From NCBI GenBank assembly GCA_963746605.1, contig CAVVCH010000061.1:62001-126000 (forward strand): a stretch of 64,000 nt of DNA. Reading direction: 5' to 3'. Shown here in pieces: positions 63,689-64,000 of the stretch. A program made the position numbers and the translations under genes. This stretch comes from CAVQSS01 sp963746605. Its GTDB lineage: Bacteria > Desulfobacterota > RBG-13-43-22. Position 1 is the stretch's first letter. Every line of letters starts with the position of its first letter. The notes under the pieces are model-generated. The model made no database searches. It worked only from the letters and a program-made list of their open reading frames with translations, and was not told where the DNA came from.

Positions 63689-64000
63689 ATGAAACGATGG
63701 CAGGATTCCAGTTGGGTGGAAGAAATGAGGCTGGAATTGGATTTTAACCTGATGATGTCCCCTCCCTTGGATCCGGGGGCGGGTATCGTTGAGGAGGAAA
63801 TCAAGTCCCTGATCCCCAGGTTCGAGAATCTCCATCAGGATCTTTCCAAAATGAGAACCGAAGACCGACTTCCTTTCTTATCGATTCCCTTTCAGTCGTC
63901 CCTGGTCCAGGAGATCGGGAAATATACCCGTCCGATTAAAGGCTGGGTGGAAAATTTTGTGGTGCTGGGGATCGGCGGGTCGGCCCTGGGGGCCAAGGCC
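63689..64000 (+). CDS. pgi: Glucose-6-phosphate isomerase, 5' part only
   Basis: The frame from ATG 63689 runs off the right edge (104 codons). MKRWQDSSWVEEMRLELDFN leads, and NFVVLGIGGSALGAKA at the end is the phosphosugar-binding signature of isomerase. It interconverts glucose 6-phosphate and fructose 6-phosphate in glycolysis and gluconeogenesis. Only the first quarter of the enzyme is here. Confidence 0.88.
   Translation, partial: MKRWQDSSWVEEMRLELDFNLMMSPPLDPGAGIVEEEIKSLIPRFENLHQDLSKMRTEDRLPFLSIPFQSSLVQEIGKYTRPIKGWVENFVVLGIGGSALGAKA

Overview
The window looks like a piece of a Desulfobacterota (deltaproteobacterial) chromosome, probably a metagenome-derived or draft contig. This is an inference from gene content: a DsrK/TmcB-like iron-sulfur protein with its haem b partner, a PrsK/PrsR (PEP-CTERM) two-component pair, FmdB, LarE, a geranylgeranyl-reductase-family flavoprotein and RHS/NHL surface proteins, all in GC-rich DNA with many dispersed intergenic repeats. 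No rRNA or CRISPR was seen; there is one tRNA (Leu-GAG).

Layout. 0-7.5 kb: an M24 peptidase, a small HELVH protein, FmdB, a GH57-type DUF3536 protein and glycogen branching enzyme. 7.7-13.6 kb: surface-protein country with a broken NHL-repeat protein, two broken PEP-CTERM proteins, the remnant of a transposon (ExeA-type ATPase plus the tail of a Mu-like transposase) and a broken membrane protein. 13.6-18.8 kb: a YdcF-like protein and the prsK-prsR pair. 19-27 kb: a giant secreted TIG/NHL/RHS protein in several frames, ending in a separate cysteine/histidine-rich domain and followed by a small membrane protein, a possible toxin-immunity arrangement. 27-35.4 kb: two Hsp20 proteins, a MetE-like protein with EF-P, FtsB, a flavoprotein, an Mrp-type ATPase, LarE and a CBS-ACT protein. 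35.5-46 kb: central carbon metabolism (pgk-tpiA-secG, tRNA-Leu, a VapBC pair, a divergent GAPDH, a 1406-residue PPDK-like protein without a PEP/pyruvate barrel, canonical GAPDH). 46-48.3 kb: the redox pair, whose iron-sulfur subunit is read through an in-frame TGA with a bacterial SECIS-like hairpin, so a likely selenoprotein. 48.6-53.8 kb: thiamine-binding protein, S1-domain protein, EF-G and an EndoIII-like glycosylase. 54-60.3 kb: lipoprotein, YihY, the LivHMGF ABC genes and RarA. 60.5-63.5 kb: what looks like a damaged diversity-generating retroelement, with two DUF1566 lipoproteins, two small genes and a reverse transcriptase fused to a MutS-domain-I-like tail. The window ends inside pgi.

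The genes of central metabolism (glgB, pgk, tpiA, two gap genes, pgi, the PPDK-like protein) fit glycogen and glycolytic/gluconeogenic flux. The secreted proteins at 7.8-11.4 and 19-26.5 kb surround prsK-prsR, and three of them carry the same upstream palindrome (AATCCCT-N7-AGGGATT), a candidate regulatory box. Many genes are split by single-base indels, often in short homopolymers and clustered at 2-29 kb and 58-62 kb while 29-58 kb is clean. Whether these are real decay or assembly error cannot be decided from the sequence alone.
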